Shown here: positions 34,410 to 46,351 of the stretch, in pieces
Layout of the letters: the number at the start of each line of letters is the position of its first letter
How positions within the stretch are numbered: position 1 is the stretch's first letter
Source of the DNA: Paraphoma chrysanthemicola
Taxonomy: Eukaryota; Ascomycota; Dothideomycetes; Pleosporales; Phaeosphaeriaceae
Direction: 5' to 3'
Length of the DNA: 64,000 nt
NCBI GenBank assembly: GCA_020744225.1
Contig: JAGMWG010000003.1
Location: 682,001 to 746,000 of the forward strand
Notes under the pieces: generated by a model
Databases searched by the model: none
The model's input: the letters and a program-made list of their open reading frames with translations, nothing else
What the model was told of the DNA's origin: nothing
Made by a program: the position numbers and the translations under genes

Positions 34410-35071
34410 TCATACGACCGCGGCAGGCTGTGGAGGTGGCGGAGGCGGCTCTAGTCGTGTGTTCTCAGCCATCATCCGGCCAAAGGCAATACCAACGCCC
34501 TCGATCACGGCCAGCAGGACAGCGCATCCGATAGCATTGTTTCGCATCGCTTTTGCTCCCCCTCGCACAGCGAGAGCTCCGCCAGTCATGAAGCCGCCGA
34601 TGATGGCATTCCATGGGTCTTCTTTCTTCCTGTGTGCACATCAGGACTGACCATTCTCCTGTCTGCGAAGAGAACATCAAGACGCAGCGTACCTAATACC
34701 TTTGACGGTGCAGTCGAATGTCGAGAACAGACCTCCCCACACACCGAAGTTGCCTCCGAGCACAGGAGCTCTAGCTTTCACAGCTGTGACTGCACCAATG
34801 CCACGTTCGCCATAAGGGGAGTTGCTATGGACATATCAGATCTAGATTTGTTCTCTAGATGAAGAGAGTAGCATACCGGAATCCTTTAATCCCATGCCAA
34901 ACAGCCCCGCCGATAGCCTGTAAGGTGTTAGCGCTGGAGCACCCACTGTGACGTAGCCAATCCACGCTCAGATGGTATCGATAAGAGGAGCACTGCACTC
35001 ACGCCCATGCAAAAAGCACCGCCGAAATCGCTAAGAGCTACCCATGGACATGGGTCGCGAGAATGATCCAT
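34410..35071 (-). CDS. TIM17: Mitochondrial import inner membrane translocase subunit Tim17
   Basis: Core subunit of the TIM23 presequence translocase. Four exons, 35071-35003, 34917-34877, 34824-34693 and 34629-34410, give 153 residues; the second exon is just 41 nt. Sequence begins MDHSRDPCPWVALSDFGGAF, continues AIGGAVWHGIKGFRNSPYGE, GGNFGVWGGLFSTFDC, GIRKKEDPWNAIIGGFMTGG and AIGCAVLLAVIEGVGIAFGR. This covers four membrane helices, the PRAT-family G-x2-F...K-x3-D-x4-G-G pattern and the two conserved Cys (DPCPW, FDCTV) that form a disulfide in the intermembrane space. It ends in a Pro-rich tail. None of the exons is long enough to be seen by simple ORF search. Confidence 0.95.
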
Positions 35072-36458
35072 TGTGTCGTCTCATGAAGCATTGGACGGAA
35101 GCGCGGGTGCTTGGAAGATCGCGCAAACGCGGGGTCAGCAGGTGTCAACATATGCAGGAACGCAGCAGTTCGGCCATCGGTGCGGGTTGATCCGGACGCC
35201 GAGTAGGTCGTGGTTGTGCCCCCAACCAGACATATGCAACCGTAATTGGGGACTTTTGGTGGTCCTGGACGCTGGTAATTTGTGAATTACATCCTCCGGG
35301 TGCGATCCCAACTAAGAGTGCACATCTGTTCAGTTGAGCAAGTATAATCGAGCTTAACCTGGCAAGGCCTGGCGATGTGTGACTTGAGAGGGTCTGCATG
35401 CCAATCTCGCACTGGGCACAATGTCTGGGACTCGCGGTGCACATCAGCTCGAAGCATAATCCGTTCTAGACACATCAGTTGTGCCGGGACGACCCGAGAC
35501 ATGAATCGACCGGGCCGTTGACGACTTTTTCAGGGGGATTGCAGGACAGGCTGGCATACACGGTGTGGTTGTGAATGTCGTCCTATGGTAGATGAGTGAA
35601 AGCAAATGGAACTCGCTGGAAGCGTGGCAAGCGCAACCGCCATGTGAGGCTGAAGCGTTCAGGGACATTACCAATCCTGTTGGATGCTAGCGCCCAAGCA
35701 CCACAGCACGGTCACCCATGACTTGGATGCCGATATGCAGGCCTGTGACGATGTACATCACTCCTCCTTGCATGCTTTATACTACTGTACATTCTACTCT
35801 TGTTGTAAACCTGTCCTGCCCATTTTTGCTTGTGCCAGCGGATAAGTGAACGGTCGGGTGGGCGTGGAGGCCACATCATTGCGTCTACGTGTGTCTTGGC
35901 GTGGGCGAATCTGTATCGCTGCTCTCGGGCATCGTCAACCTCCACCACCGACATCCTCTCGGATCACGATCGAGGCTTTTCGTTGGCCATCGGAACCGTT
36001 GGATAGTAGCATTTTCAGTTCTGCGGGACCATCGTATCTTGTCAGTCAGCTACCGAGGAAATGGAGGGGCTCCACCGTCCGCTAACAGCACCAGTACCGC
36101 TTCCCACGTGCGGCGCACACAACCCCCGAAATAGGTGCGTAGAGCTCCAGATACCATAGCCCTCGATCCCAAGCCGTTTGGAGATATACACTGGCATATC
36201 CTGATTGGGCGCATGGTCGGCAGATGTATGCTGAGGACGGGTGCTAATGCTTCGCAAGGGCAGCCAGGCACGACAGAAACAATCTTGGAATTGTGTTGGG
36301 CGTTGCATCTAGAAGACTGCGGGCTGGGTAGTCGTCAAAGGAAGCATTGCCAGCATGGCAGCGGCAACTGCGGGTAAGTTGCGGCAGTCGTCGTGGGCAT
36401 CCCACGGCGCGCTCTTCACTTTTGTTCCCTGCACCACCCCTACACCAAGCACACCATC
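35072..36458. other. Intergenic between TIM17 and the next gene
   Basis: TIM17 and the following gene are divergent, 1.4 kb apart. No gene recognised. Confidence 0.45.
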
Positions 36459-38287
36459 ATGTACCCCTGGGGCATGCTCCCTGCGCTCTCCGCATATCTG
36501 ACATCCCTTCTCCCCTTCGCAGGCTACGAGTGGAACCGCTCTTCGCCGCTGCGCTCCTCCCCAGACACGTCGTCTTCTATGTACCCCGACCGGCCCATCC
36601 GCCCTCTGCCCAGACGCTCCCTGCGCGCCCGACTGTCCCCCGAGCAGGCCGAGACTATTGAGTTTCCGCAGCACCCTCCCTCGACCGGCCCGCTCTTCAA
36701 TTATCCGTATTCGACGAGCGAGCGTGGAACTCGATCTCTGCGGACGGGCGAGAGTGACCACCATGCATGTCATTGCGGTCACACTCATTCGGAGGTAGAG
36801 AGCGAGGAAGAGGAAGACGAGCGTGGGGCACCGATTCCGTCATCGCCCAGCTACCACTACAGCAGGCACCAGTCAGCGAAGACTGCAGCTGGCGTGGCAG
36901 GCGGCCATCAGAAACCCAGCTCGACTGCTTCTTCGGTTGACGGGTACGAGTCTTTTGAGAATACCAACAACAAGAAAAAGCGCAAGATTCCGAACATGGG
37001 GAGCAATGGGTCACACCACGCAAACCTGTCAGCCGATCTGGCGGGCATGGGCATCGCGCATGGCCATGAGGCAGGAGCGGTTGACGATGGGGACGGGCCA
37101 GGACGCTACTACGGGTCTGCGCCTTCCACGCCCCAGCACAACACCAACGCGGGAACAGGCATCTCAGGCGCAGGCAGAGGACGCTTTGGACGATCAGCTT
37201 CGGGGCGCTCAGAGCGACGCGTGCTGGGCAACGCGACGAATCTCGTCAATGCCAAAGCGAGCAGCAAACGTATGGTGTCACCTCGGGACTACGCTCGTTT
37301 ATAATTTGAAAGTGTCCGTGCGCTAACTTTGTTTTCTGTCTAGGACCCTCGGAGCAAAGCGGCATCATCTCGACGGCCATAGCCAACGCGCAGGCAACCC
37401 CGCCACCCCACGGCAACGAAAACGTGAGCCTGCTGCAGCAGGAAGCCGCCAAGAACAGCGCAAACAAGACACAGTTTACCTTCACCTGCGGGTCCGACTC
37501 GGCCAACAAGATGGTCTGGCCGGGCCAGGAAAACGGCCAGTACCCTCAACCACCGGGCGCCTATCCCACGTCGAATGCACCCCAGCCCCACACGCAAACA
37601 GCCCGTGCTCGTCCTCCAGTCCGCCCCGACGCGCCCATGGTGTCCACACAGGGCACACAGACAAGCCCCAGGATGAACGGCACACATCCTCCTGCGAACA
37701 GGAACGCGCCTTCTCAAAAAGGCGCTCAACCAACCGCGCAGCAACAACAAGCACCACCTCCACCGAAGCCTAAGCGCAGCGTTTCGAAGCTGTACAAGCA
37801 CGCGGCAAGCAAGCGTCGCATGCAGCAGGAGTACGCCAACTTTCACAACCCACCAACGAACCCTTGGATCTGCGAATTCTGCGAATTTGAGGACATCTTT
37901 GGGTACAAGCCAAAGGCACTCATCCGGCAGTATGAGAGGAAAGACCGACAAGAGCGCAAGAGGCTGGCAGAAAAACGTCGCTTGTTGGAGAAGGCGAGGA
38001 TGAAGGGACGGAAGGGCAAGAAGGCGAGCAAAAAGGCACAGAATAATGCGAACAACGCCCAGCACGCCCAGAATCCTCCACCCGGTGGCTACGACCGGCG
38101 TCCCGACGACGGCTCGCTCGACGCACAGGACGACGAGTACTATGACGATGACTACGACGACCTCCCCCCTCAGCAGCACTGTCACCACGGCTGTCAGCAC
38201 CACCCCCATCCGCCACCACAGAAGGTGCCAGGCATACCGCCTGGTGATCCTCGCATGGGGGCTCCGCCTGTTGCAAATGGCGCCTAG
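36459..38287 (+). CDS. Unrecognised large low-complexity protein with conserved Cys/basic segment
   Basis: 584 residues from exons 36459-37269 and 37344-38287, intron 74 bp. The start ATG gives MYPWGMLPALSAYLTSLLPF; an upstream in-frame ATG at 36393 is less likely. Most of the chain is Ser/Pro/Gly/His/Gln-rich and disordered, with HHACHCGHTHSEVESEEEEDE and HQQ/NN-type runs. The only structured-looking part is near the C-terminus: FHNPPTNPWICEFCEFEDIF followed by a long basic helix (RQYERKDRQERKRLAEKRRL) and acidic and His-rich ends. The pattern recalls conserved uncharacterised Pezizomycotina proteins; no function assigned. Confidence 0.7.
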
Positions 38288-39226
38288 CAGTTAGACATAA
38301 CGGGGTGGGCCGTTCGTGTTCTTGCGTTGTGTATTTTTGTCCTTTCCTTTTCCATTGCTGTTGTGACTGGGCTCCTTGGAGGCACCAGCAGCGCCGGGCA
38401 CTTTTGGCACAAGTGGATCTTTGGCTCAGCACTCAGTGTCGAAACGCCCCCATGAATGCAAAGCCTGAGGTATCACCCTGGCTACATCTACGAACCGATC
38501 ATGGTTCGCCTGCCAGCAAAGCACCGCCCAGCGATCTGCATGGAGTCCGATGGTCCTTTCATGCGGCTCTTTCCGTCCTTCCCAGCGTTCAGCATTAAAG
38601 CCAGCATTCATTGCACTGCCCCGAATCCTCACCCAGCAACCTCATCTCGCACCACTTCAACCGATTACGACTTTCCCCCGAAGCACGCGCCCCAAACCAA
38701 TATCAGCAAATCTATTAAACACCCCACTCCAACAAGAAGCAGAACCAGACTTGGCAAGCGACAACGACGATATGTCGAGGTTCCTTGTAAGAAGGTTTAC
38801 TCAAGGAGACAACGTAGGCCAAGCTCTACTCAAGCCGTGCCGACCTTGACTTTCAATGTGGAGTCATGTTGCACAATCTTGGATGTCTGTCATTATCAGT
38901 AGTGTACCAAGTCAATCAGCATACACCAATGTAGCCAATGGCGTGTAGTATACTAGATAATGGCAACATGTCTCATCACCCCTCCGCCATGCCACAATGA
39001 CATGCCTAACTAACAGACATTCTTTCACAGTCAGAGCTTTTATGTTAGCACAAATCCCTGCTCTCTTGTAGATCTTCCAAAGTAAGCACGTCTTTGGAGG
39101 AAGGTGGGGCTGGACTTGCCTTGGCAGCAGGGGCGGTTTCTTCCACTTCCCTTCCAGAACACCAGAACCTTTCGCGATGTCTCTCGATCGTCTTCTTCAT
39201 TGACGACAATCTGCAGACCCCTTACC
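38288..39226. other. Intergenic, no gene recognised
   Basis: Plus frames at 38456-38902 and 38550-38849 overlap in different frames and lack motifs. The HET open frame extends upstream to 39104 but the preferred start is 39227. Confidence 0.4.
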
Positions 39227-41476
39227 ATGTCAGACGTGTGGGGTGGCTTTATGCCCTTGTCGCAACGGAGGTCATCAGACCCATCTTGTATCGCTTCAGC
39301 TGCGCGCATACGACGCTTGTACTCAGGTAGCGATCATAGGGACTATCTTGAACCCAAAGCAACTAGTGAGGCGGCTGTGGCGTTTTGTCCGACTTGTCTT
39401 GGCCTGTTCTACCGGCCCGACAAAGCCTTGCATGAACTAGTCAGAACTGCCATACTACGAGATATAGCTCGCGAGCCAATACGACGCTGCCGCATCTGTT
39501 TCGTCTGGAAGCAAGCACTCAGTACCCTGCATAATCCTAAGGAATCGTATGAGTACAGGTCATACCGAGCTACGATTGCTTCCGCAAGTATACTACTACT
39601 TCATACGGATCCACTCACGGACGGACACCTGGAATTGATATACCAATCATCCCTCTATGGCGAACGGGAGGGCACATTTGACGGAACTGTTGCAATGGAG
39701 TTCTTCCGTTCAGTCAAAAGGAGTACCCTACCACGAATACAATTCAAGTCTGATGATGGAAGCATGCAATGGCTGTCAAACACTATATGCCCAGTGTTGC
39801 CGGATCACACCAGCGACGAGAGCTGCTTCAACCAGATGCGAAAATGGATCCGAACTTGCACTGAGTCACACAAGTTATGTCGAGAACAAATGCTCTTGTA
39901 CGGTCATCGTAAAGAGGTACCCACAAGGCTGATTGATATTCGCGGCAGACTACGTCTGGTCATAACTCGATTACAACCTGGGAATCGCCGCTTCTCTCAG
40001 TATGCCACCCTCACTCACCGTTGGCTTCCCGATAGTAAGGCTCTTCTACTACGTAGCAATATTGATGCCTTTCAGGATGAGCTTCCTTCCTCCTTTCTCA
40101 CACCGGTCTTCCACGATACAATTACAGCAGCTCGACGCCTACACCTAGACTACGTGTGGATAGACGCACTCTGTATCATACAAGACGATGCTGAGGACTG
40201 GGATATGGAGGCCGCTCGGATGGAAACCGTATATAAGCATGCGCACTGCAATTCCGGCGCAAGTGGTGCGGCGGAGACAAACCTTAGACGGACGCGCATG
40301 CCAGATGGAACCGAACGGATCCACGGTGATCGTGTTGGCCTATTTCTACCAAGAGATTCTGCAAAGTACTCGGTGGTACAGACTCCTGTCTATCGACGCA
40401 ACCACACCGAGGTGTATTATGGGTTTAATGCAGAGCTACGACCAAGCATTGAATCAGACCGCCTAATGCAACGAGGATGGGTCTTTCAAGAGCGTTTACT
40501 AAGCCCTCGGTCTATATACTTTGGCGATCAAATCAAGTGGGAGTGCCCCGAGTTACTGGCCAATGGACATTTCCGGAAGGATTGGGCCACAACTACTTCG
40601 GTCCGTACTCTACTTGGGTAAAAGGTCGACCACAACGCTTGATCAAGATGTTTGAAACTCGACGCTCCGCCTTTCTAATTTATGCCAATGGAGTCATACT
40701 CGGCGATATTCATCGAATGTGGTTGGCACTAGTACAGAGGTATTCCATGTGCGTCTTGACGTACCAAAGCGATGTCTTTCCAGCATTATCTGGTCTGGCA
40801 AGGGCGTTCCAGCGGGAGCTCGACGACACGTATTTGGCAGGCGTGTGGAGGAAAGACTTAATCCGGGGCCTGTTTTGGGCCGTGTCCCGCAACAATGAAT
40901 CCGCTTCACGGTTAGACAACATTGGTCGGTTTCCAAGTTGACCATATTCTGTGAGGTTCTGGCTGATCGATTACAGCACCATCATGGTCCTGGGCATCTA
41001 TGACATGTTATGTCGACTTCCCACTCGAGACACAGTACACTAGCGACCCCAAGTATGACATGTTCCTTGCAGAAGTTCTGGATGCCGTCACAGTACCAGC
41101 CTCATCGGATCCGTTCGGTGCCATCGCGTTCGGATACATTCGCCTCGCAGCAAACTTACGACCTAACCAGCAAACCTATGCCTGGGGCATGGAGGAGGAC
41201 ACGTGGCTTCCGGGCAGCTTTGATTATGACCTGGAACAGTACGACTATGGATACAACTCGGAGGGTAGGAGGTATTGCAAGGATACTAACTTTTTGTTAC
41301 TCAATTGCTGGACGTCTGAGCCCTCTATTCGTGTCCGTGGGATTATTGTGGAGTCGACAGGACGACCGTCCGAGTACAGACGCATTGGCGCTTTCGACTT
41401 TGACGTCAAGACACGAGAAGAGTTTTGTGGATTTGATTGGAACGATCTGGAACGAAGGGAGATAATGCTCGTATGA
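39227..41476 (+). pseudogene. HET-domain gene with one frameshift
   Basis: HET protein of the type with an N-terminal extension before the domain. The start gives MSDVWGGFMPLSQRR. Domain landmarks are FSQYATLTHRWLPDSKALLL, DYVWIDALCIIQDDAEDWDM, EAARMETVYKHAHCNS and QRGWVFQERLLSPRSIYFGD followed by IKWEC. The frame then shifts at about 40571-40576 (TTCCGGAAGG reads correctly as if one C were missing): HF continues as PEGLGHNYFGPYST. Downstream the second frame runs to an intron at 40925-40976 (GTCGGT...CTGAT...ACAG), and APSWSWASM follows, the usual HET C-terminal motif, ending at 41476. One indel is the only defect, so it may be a recent null allele or a sequencing error. Confidence 0.8.
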
Positions 41477-43730
41477 CTGTGGCCGCAGATTCATCATTGC
41501 TGACTGCAGACACAAGCACACAAGAACATTTTCAAGACTTTCCTGTCGAAGATGTCAAGGTGCAGTGCAGCGCCACAAGCACACATGACTAGCCAGTTGG
41601 AGGCGATGCATTCATCTTTCGCCTGCACTCTTTCCGTTCTAATCGAAGACGAAGAACACGGCAGCCCTCAGGCCCGCTACTAGACCTGCCATCACTATCA
41701 ATATCTATGGTAGCTCATCGCTTCACCTCAACCTCGAATTTGAGCCAAAGCCCTACTTCTCTCGGATCCAACCCGCCGACACGACACGCCGCTGGGAGCA
41801 GCCATACGCATCCATCACCGTGGAAAGTCTGCTTACTGAAAGCGAAACAGAAACATACGCATCGTGATGCTCCCTACCGAATGACGCGCGTACATTACAT
41901 TTTCGAATCATCCATGCGTACAGAAACATATCTCTTTCTTTATGCATCGTGATGCAGGTTTCCGTGTACATATAGGCAAGGAGGCACGAGATGAAACGAC
42001 TTTGCAGTGTTACATTTTAGTACTAGTCCATCTGCATCAAGAGCCAGGCGCGTATCGTTATTATCAAGAAAACTAGATGATGCTGCACAAGAGAAAACAG
42101 TCGGATTCTGAATTTAGAGGGTACGTGAATTTGAGGTAGAAGTGGAAATGGATGGATAGTTATGTGAATGCTGATAAATCCTTTCACGACATGAATATCT
42201 ACTATTGTTCTGCGGTGAAGAAGCGCGAGACAAGGCATTGCAGTTCATGGGTTTAGGTCGCGGCGCGAAGGTAATATGCTCATGCTTTCGCTGCGTGTCG
42301 AAGTAGAGAATGGATTGCTAGGTGGGCATTCCATAACTCTTCTGTGGTCAAGGGACCGCTGGCTAAGGTGTCCAGGCAGAGATATGTGATGCACAGTACG
42401 GCCGACTCATGTAGGACTTTGTCGGACTCAGAGCTGAAAACCTTGGCCTCGGGGCCCTTCTTGATGTCTGCTGAGAGGACACATAGCGGTAATGAAGGAC
42501 ACCACGTGATCTAGCGGCTATATTATATAGATTTGTAAGTCAATTTCAAGTTTGGTAGAAGGTAGCAGCTGGTCACCGAGTGCTATTCTAATGTTACCCG
42601 GTAGCCTAGAGATTCCATCAGCCGGGGAAGCTTAGGGCACTCAGCCTTCTGGAAAGATAAGTTGCGAGTCAATGATGAGGCCTTCTCAGCCTTCCCACCC
42701 ACATCTTCGTGGTGCAGCAGCCGGTCCCTTGCGAGGTCGGCTAGGCTCTCAGCTTGTCGCATGGTCGGCAGCCTGCTCGCCACCTCCATCCTATACGATC
42801 CTTGCGTAACTCGCCGCGAAACAATTTGCGCCTTGTTTGCGTAAATCGCAGCCCCAGAGAGACGTATCGCTCGGCAGTACATGGGGTAAACTTGGCGCGG
42901 GTGGTACCCATGTAGTTGGTATTACAGCCTAGGCCCGTCACGCACATTCCCGAACACGAAATTACAGTGCTGCCGGCTAGCAACGAATCAAATCCAGACC
43001 CCCTCCACCACTACGGCGCAGCTCCATCCTTCACCGCACACCTTCCGTCTAAAGGCTCCTCAAACGTCCTCGTCCGATTTCTCTCCCCCTATTGGCATGA
43101 AGGCTGATATTCCTTCCTGGACTGCACCTTCAGCTACGATGCAGATGGACTCAACCCCCCTAGCTACAAACTCTCCATTATATGTGCATTATTATATAAT
43201 GGCGCATGCACGAGCGACGGTAATATAACCACATCCAACCTCTCACCTGCGATGACAGTGTTCTCTGATACCGTCTCTTCAAAGATACATGCTCATAAGT
43301 GACATGGTATGAAGCGAGCAGGATTGTGGCGCTCTCACGTCGAAAGGCGAAACGCCGTGCGTCTGGGCTCGCTCAACATCTATCTCTGGGGCCAGAGGGT
43401 CGACGATGTCACCAGAGGGTCTTGTTTCCTAGAGTGGCAGTATAGGAAGCCACACACTATCACTGAGCTGATTAGGGCATACATCCACACACCATCACTG
43501 AATATTGGCCCCATGAAACGGAAATGGAACTGATCCAAGTATACACAATATCAGCACATGCCACCACGTCCGTACCTCACTGTAACCGCAGGTATAACTA
43601 GATGGCGCACCTTACTCGCCGAGCAATTTTCTCGTACGAGTGGACATAATTGCAGTCGGGTATTAGCACAGCGTAGTACCCAATTATCTCTATCAAGTTA
43701 CACTTATATTTGTCTACATTCTTTGACGAC
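41477..43730. other. Long intergenic stretch between two HET genes
   Basis: No protein gene recognised. It contains a repeated 12-bp palindrome (41859-41870 and 41944-41955) and an AT-rich inverted repeat (43175-43202). Confidence 0.45.
43175..43202. repeat. AT-rich 9-bp inverted repeat
   Basis: CCATTATAT and ATATAATGG flank a 10-nt loop; could be a small hairpin or remnant of a miniature element. No target duplication seen. Confidence 0.7.
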
Positions 43731-46124
43731 ATGGTCTTTCCAAACACACCCAGCGCAAATATACACGCACGTCGCAAGCGAAGATTATCTGCAGCCGGTA
43801 TCAATATACCTCGCAGTGTCAAAAAAAGAAATGAACTTCAGCCCATTTCGCGTGAGATGGAGGGATTTTGGGATTCGCGGTCTCCTCGTCCATCAACGAA
43901 AGTGGTAAAGACAATAAATCACGCAATACAGCGTGGTGCTGCCCTCAAGGAATTCAACCTCCTCTATGAATACACTCGCATCGAACCTAACGAGATACGG
44001 CTACTCTTCATCCTTCCAGCCATGAAGCATGAAATGGATGTGCAGGTCGTCATGAACACATACAAAGACGTCGAGGTGGGACATGGGCTCCAAGAGTATG
44101 AGGCTCTCTCATACCATTGGGGTCCGGGTCCAGCGGACAAGCCTATCTGGCTAAGCTACGAAGAAGATACACCCCAAGATATACCGAAGCACTCTTTCAT
44201 CAGTCTTGCCGTACTGGAGCACTTAGTGAAGGACCATGAAAAGGGAAAAAGGCTTTACGTGCGACCGAACCTCGATAAAGCTCTCCGGTATCTCCGGAGC
44301 AAGACAGAGGTTGTTGCTCTTTGGGTAGATGCTGTCTGCATCAATCAAAGTGACGAAAAAAACGAAAAGCCGGCACAAATCAGGAAAATGAAGCACATCT
44401 ACAACAAAGCATCTAACGTCTGTATCTGGCTAGGAGATGGGAAGATTGAGGGCAAGGAAGATAGAAGCCAAGACTTCCATGCGGCCATGGATTTCAGCAA
44501 GAAGATCATCCAACTCAAGGAGCTCGAAGGAACCTTGCAGAACGCCAACGACACCAAGTCTTGGAGCAATTTCCTTGATCTTATAAGATGTAGTTGGTTT
44601 TCAAGGCGTTGGGTCATTCAGGAGCTAGCATTGGCACGTGACGCCAGTGTGCATTGCGGAGACAAACACATTCCCTGGCAGGAATTCGCAGACGCCATCG
44701 GTCTCTTCGCGCTGAACTTCGACAGAATACGAGCCCTGTTCCGGCAATCGAGAGAGGATGCAATATACCGGAATTACAAGAACTTCGACGAACTGGCGCC
44801 GTTGGGCGCCAAAGTGCTCGTTGACGCCATCACCAACGCTTTTCGAAAGAACACGGACGATTCCATGATCGAGCCTGTGTTCGACTTGGAGACACTGGTA
44901 TCCAGTCTTTGTTCTTTCGAGTCATCTGACCCACGTGATACCATCTTTGCGCTGCTGAACATCGCCACGGAATCGTTGAACCAAGACAAGTACGACGGCT
45001 ACATCGTCAAGCCGCCCAAACCAAACTACGAAAAAGACATCCTGGAGGTATACACAGATTTCTTGGTATGGGTCGTGGCTACCACTGATTCGCTCGACAT
45101 AATCTGTCGACAATGGGCGATACCTGAGCGAGAAAAGGCAGGTGGACGCAAGAACCCCACACCTTTGATCGCACTGCCATCTTGGATCCAAACAATCACG
45201 AAATCGCCCTGGGGATACCAGGAACAGGGCTTCAATGGCCGAATCAACGGCGACAGCATTGTCGGCAAGGCAGGACGACGGCGCTACAATGCATCCCGCT
45301 GGAAAAAGCCCGAAGTGCGATTCGGACATCGGACTCCCATTGTTCCCAACGAACATCAAGTTTCACGCACCAACTCGGCACCAGTACGTCTCCCCCGGGA
45401 TGGCGACCTCGCTTCAACAAGCTACATGCCCCGCCGCTCCTTCGGCAGGACAAGCTCGTCTCACGAACTCTCTGTCACAGGCATCGAGATCGGCATCGTG
45501 AACTGGGACTGCGGTCCCGTGTCCCGTGGCGTCGTCACCAAAGAGTGTCTTGAGCGCGGCGGCTGGAAGAATTACGGTCGCGACCTGATTAAAGTGCCGG
45601 ACAAGCTGTGGCGCACACTCGTCGCAGACCGCAATGCCGATGGCGATAATCCGCCGCCATGGTACCACCGCGCTGCACTGCATTGCATGGCGCTGGCGGA
45701 TAATAATGGCGATATCGCGACCCACGAACTGCTCGATCCGGGAACGTATGCGCATGACAAGCAGCCGCAGATTGTCACAGAGTATCTCAAGCGCGTGCAA
45801 GCCGTGTCGTGGAATCGCAAATTCCTCGAAGCAAGGCCGCATGTAGATGTCCACCGCGACCCGGACCTTGCTAGCTGTGTGGAAGACGAGGAAGAAGTGG
45901 AACCGCTGTTTGGGCTCGGGCCGCCGGATACTGCGCGCGGGGATCGCATTTGCGTGCTGTTTGGGTGCAGTGTGCCGTGTGTTCTGCGCCCGATGCAGCA
46001 TGGGAATGGGTATTATAATTTTGTGGGCGAGGCGTATGTTTATGGTAGGATGGATGGGGAGGCGATTGCTGCGTTGAGTGCCGGGGAGTTGCAGCGGAAG
46101 ACTAAGGAGTTTATTATTGTATGA
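43731..46124 (+). CDS. HET-domain protein (apparently intact)
   Basis: 797 residues, intronless, first ATG in caCATGGTC. The HET domain is complete: LQEYEALSYHWGPGPADKPI, LDKALRYLRSKTEVVALWVD, AVCINQSDEKNEKPAQIRKM, YNKASNVCIWLGDGKIEGKE and WFSRRWVIQELALARDASVH. SSDPRDTIFALLNIATES is the downstream conserved HET-associated motif, followed by LPSWIQTITKSPWG. The C-terminal part ends in SAGELQRKTKEFIIV after a GDRICVLFGCSVPCVLRP motif typical of these proteins (redox-like 'G D..... G...P..LR'). Likely a vegetative-incompatibility or related cell-death regulator; specificity unknown. It is tail to tail with the GH125 gene. Confidence 0.9.
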   Translation: MVFPNTPSANIHARRKRRLSAAGINIPRSVKKRNELQPISREMEGFWDSRSPRPSTKVVKTINHAIQRGAALKEFNLLYEYTRIEPNEIRLLFILPAMKHEMDVQVVMNTYKDVEVGHGLQEYEALSYHWGPGPADKPIWLSYEEDTPQDIPKHSFISLAVLEHLVKDHEKGKRLYVRPNLDKALRYLRSKTEVVALWVDAVCINQSDEKNEKPAQIRKMKHIYNKASNVCIWLGDGKIEGKEDRSQDFHAAMDFSKKIIQLKELEGTLQNANDTKSWSNFLDLIRCSWFSRRWVIQELALARDASVHCGDKHIPWQEFADAIGLFALNFDRIRALFRQSREDAIYRNYKNFDELAPLGAKVLVDAITNAFRKNTDDSMIEPVFDLETLVSSLCSFESSDPRDTIFALLNIATESLNQDKYDGYIVKPPKPNYEKDILEVYTDFLVWVVATTDSLDIICRQWAIPEREKAGGRKNPTPLIALPSWIQTITKSPWGYQEQGFNGRINGDSIVGKAGRRRYNASRWKKPEVRFGHRTPIVPNEHQVSRTNSAPVRLPRDGDLASTSYMPRRSFGRTSSSHELSVTGIEIGIVNWDCGPVSRGVVTKECLERGGWKNYGRDLIKVPDKLWRTLVADRNADGDNPPPWYHRAALHCMALADNNGDIATHELLDPGTYAHDKQPQIVTEYLKRVQAVSWNRKFLEARPHVDVHRDPDLASCVEDEEEVEPLFGLGPPDTARGDRICVLFGCSVPCVLRPMQHGNGYYNFVGEAYVYGRMDGEAIAALSAGELQRKTKEFIIV

Positions 46125-46351
46125 TCTGGTGGTGAGATTTGGGTTGCCTTGTCTGATGCATTGATAAAAGCGAGTCGTGGAATGAACATAGAAGCATGAA
46201 CACTTGGTTCCCTCTACATCCGCTCCAAGCAAGACGAAAGAAACGCTTCACATCGCCTTTACTTCTCAAAGGATACAACAGCGAGGAGAAATGCATGTCT
46301 TTCTATTTCTACCACCTCCCTGGCCGAAAACCCACCAAACTGAATGTCCCA

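Noticed and set aside
37340..38209. 289-codon minus-strand frame
   Set aside because: Antisense to the low-complexity gene at 36459-38287; Leu/Val/Arg-rich as expected from reversed GC-rich repeats.
45414..46232. 272-codon minus-strand frame
   Set aside because: Overlaps the intact HET gene in antisense and lacks protein-like features.
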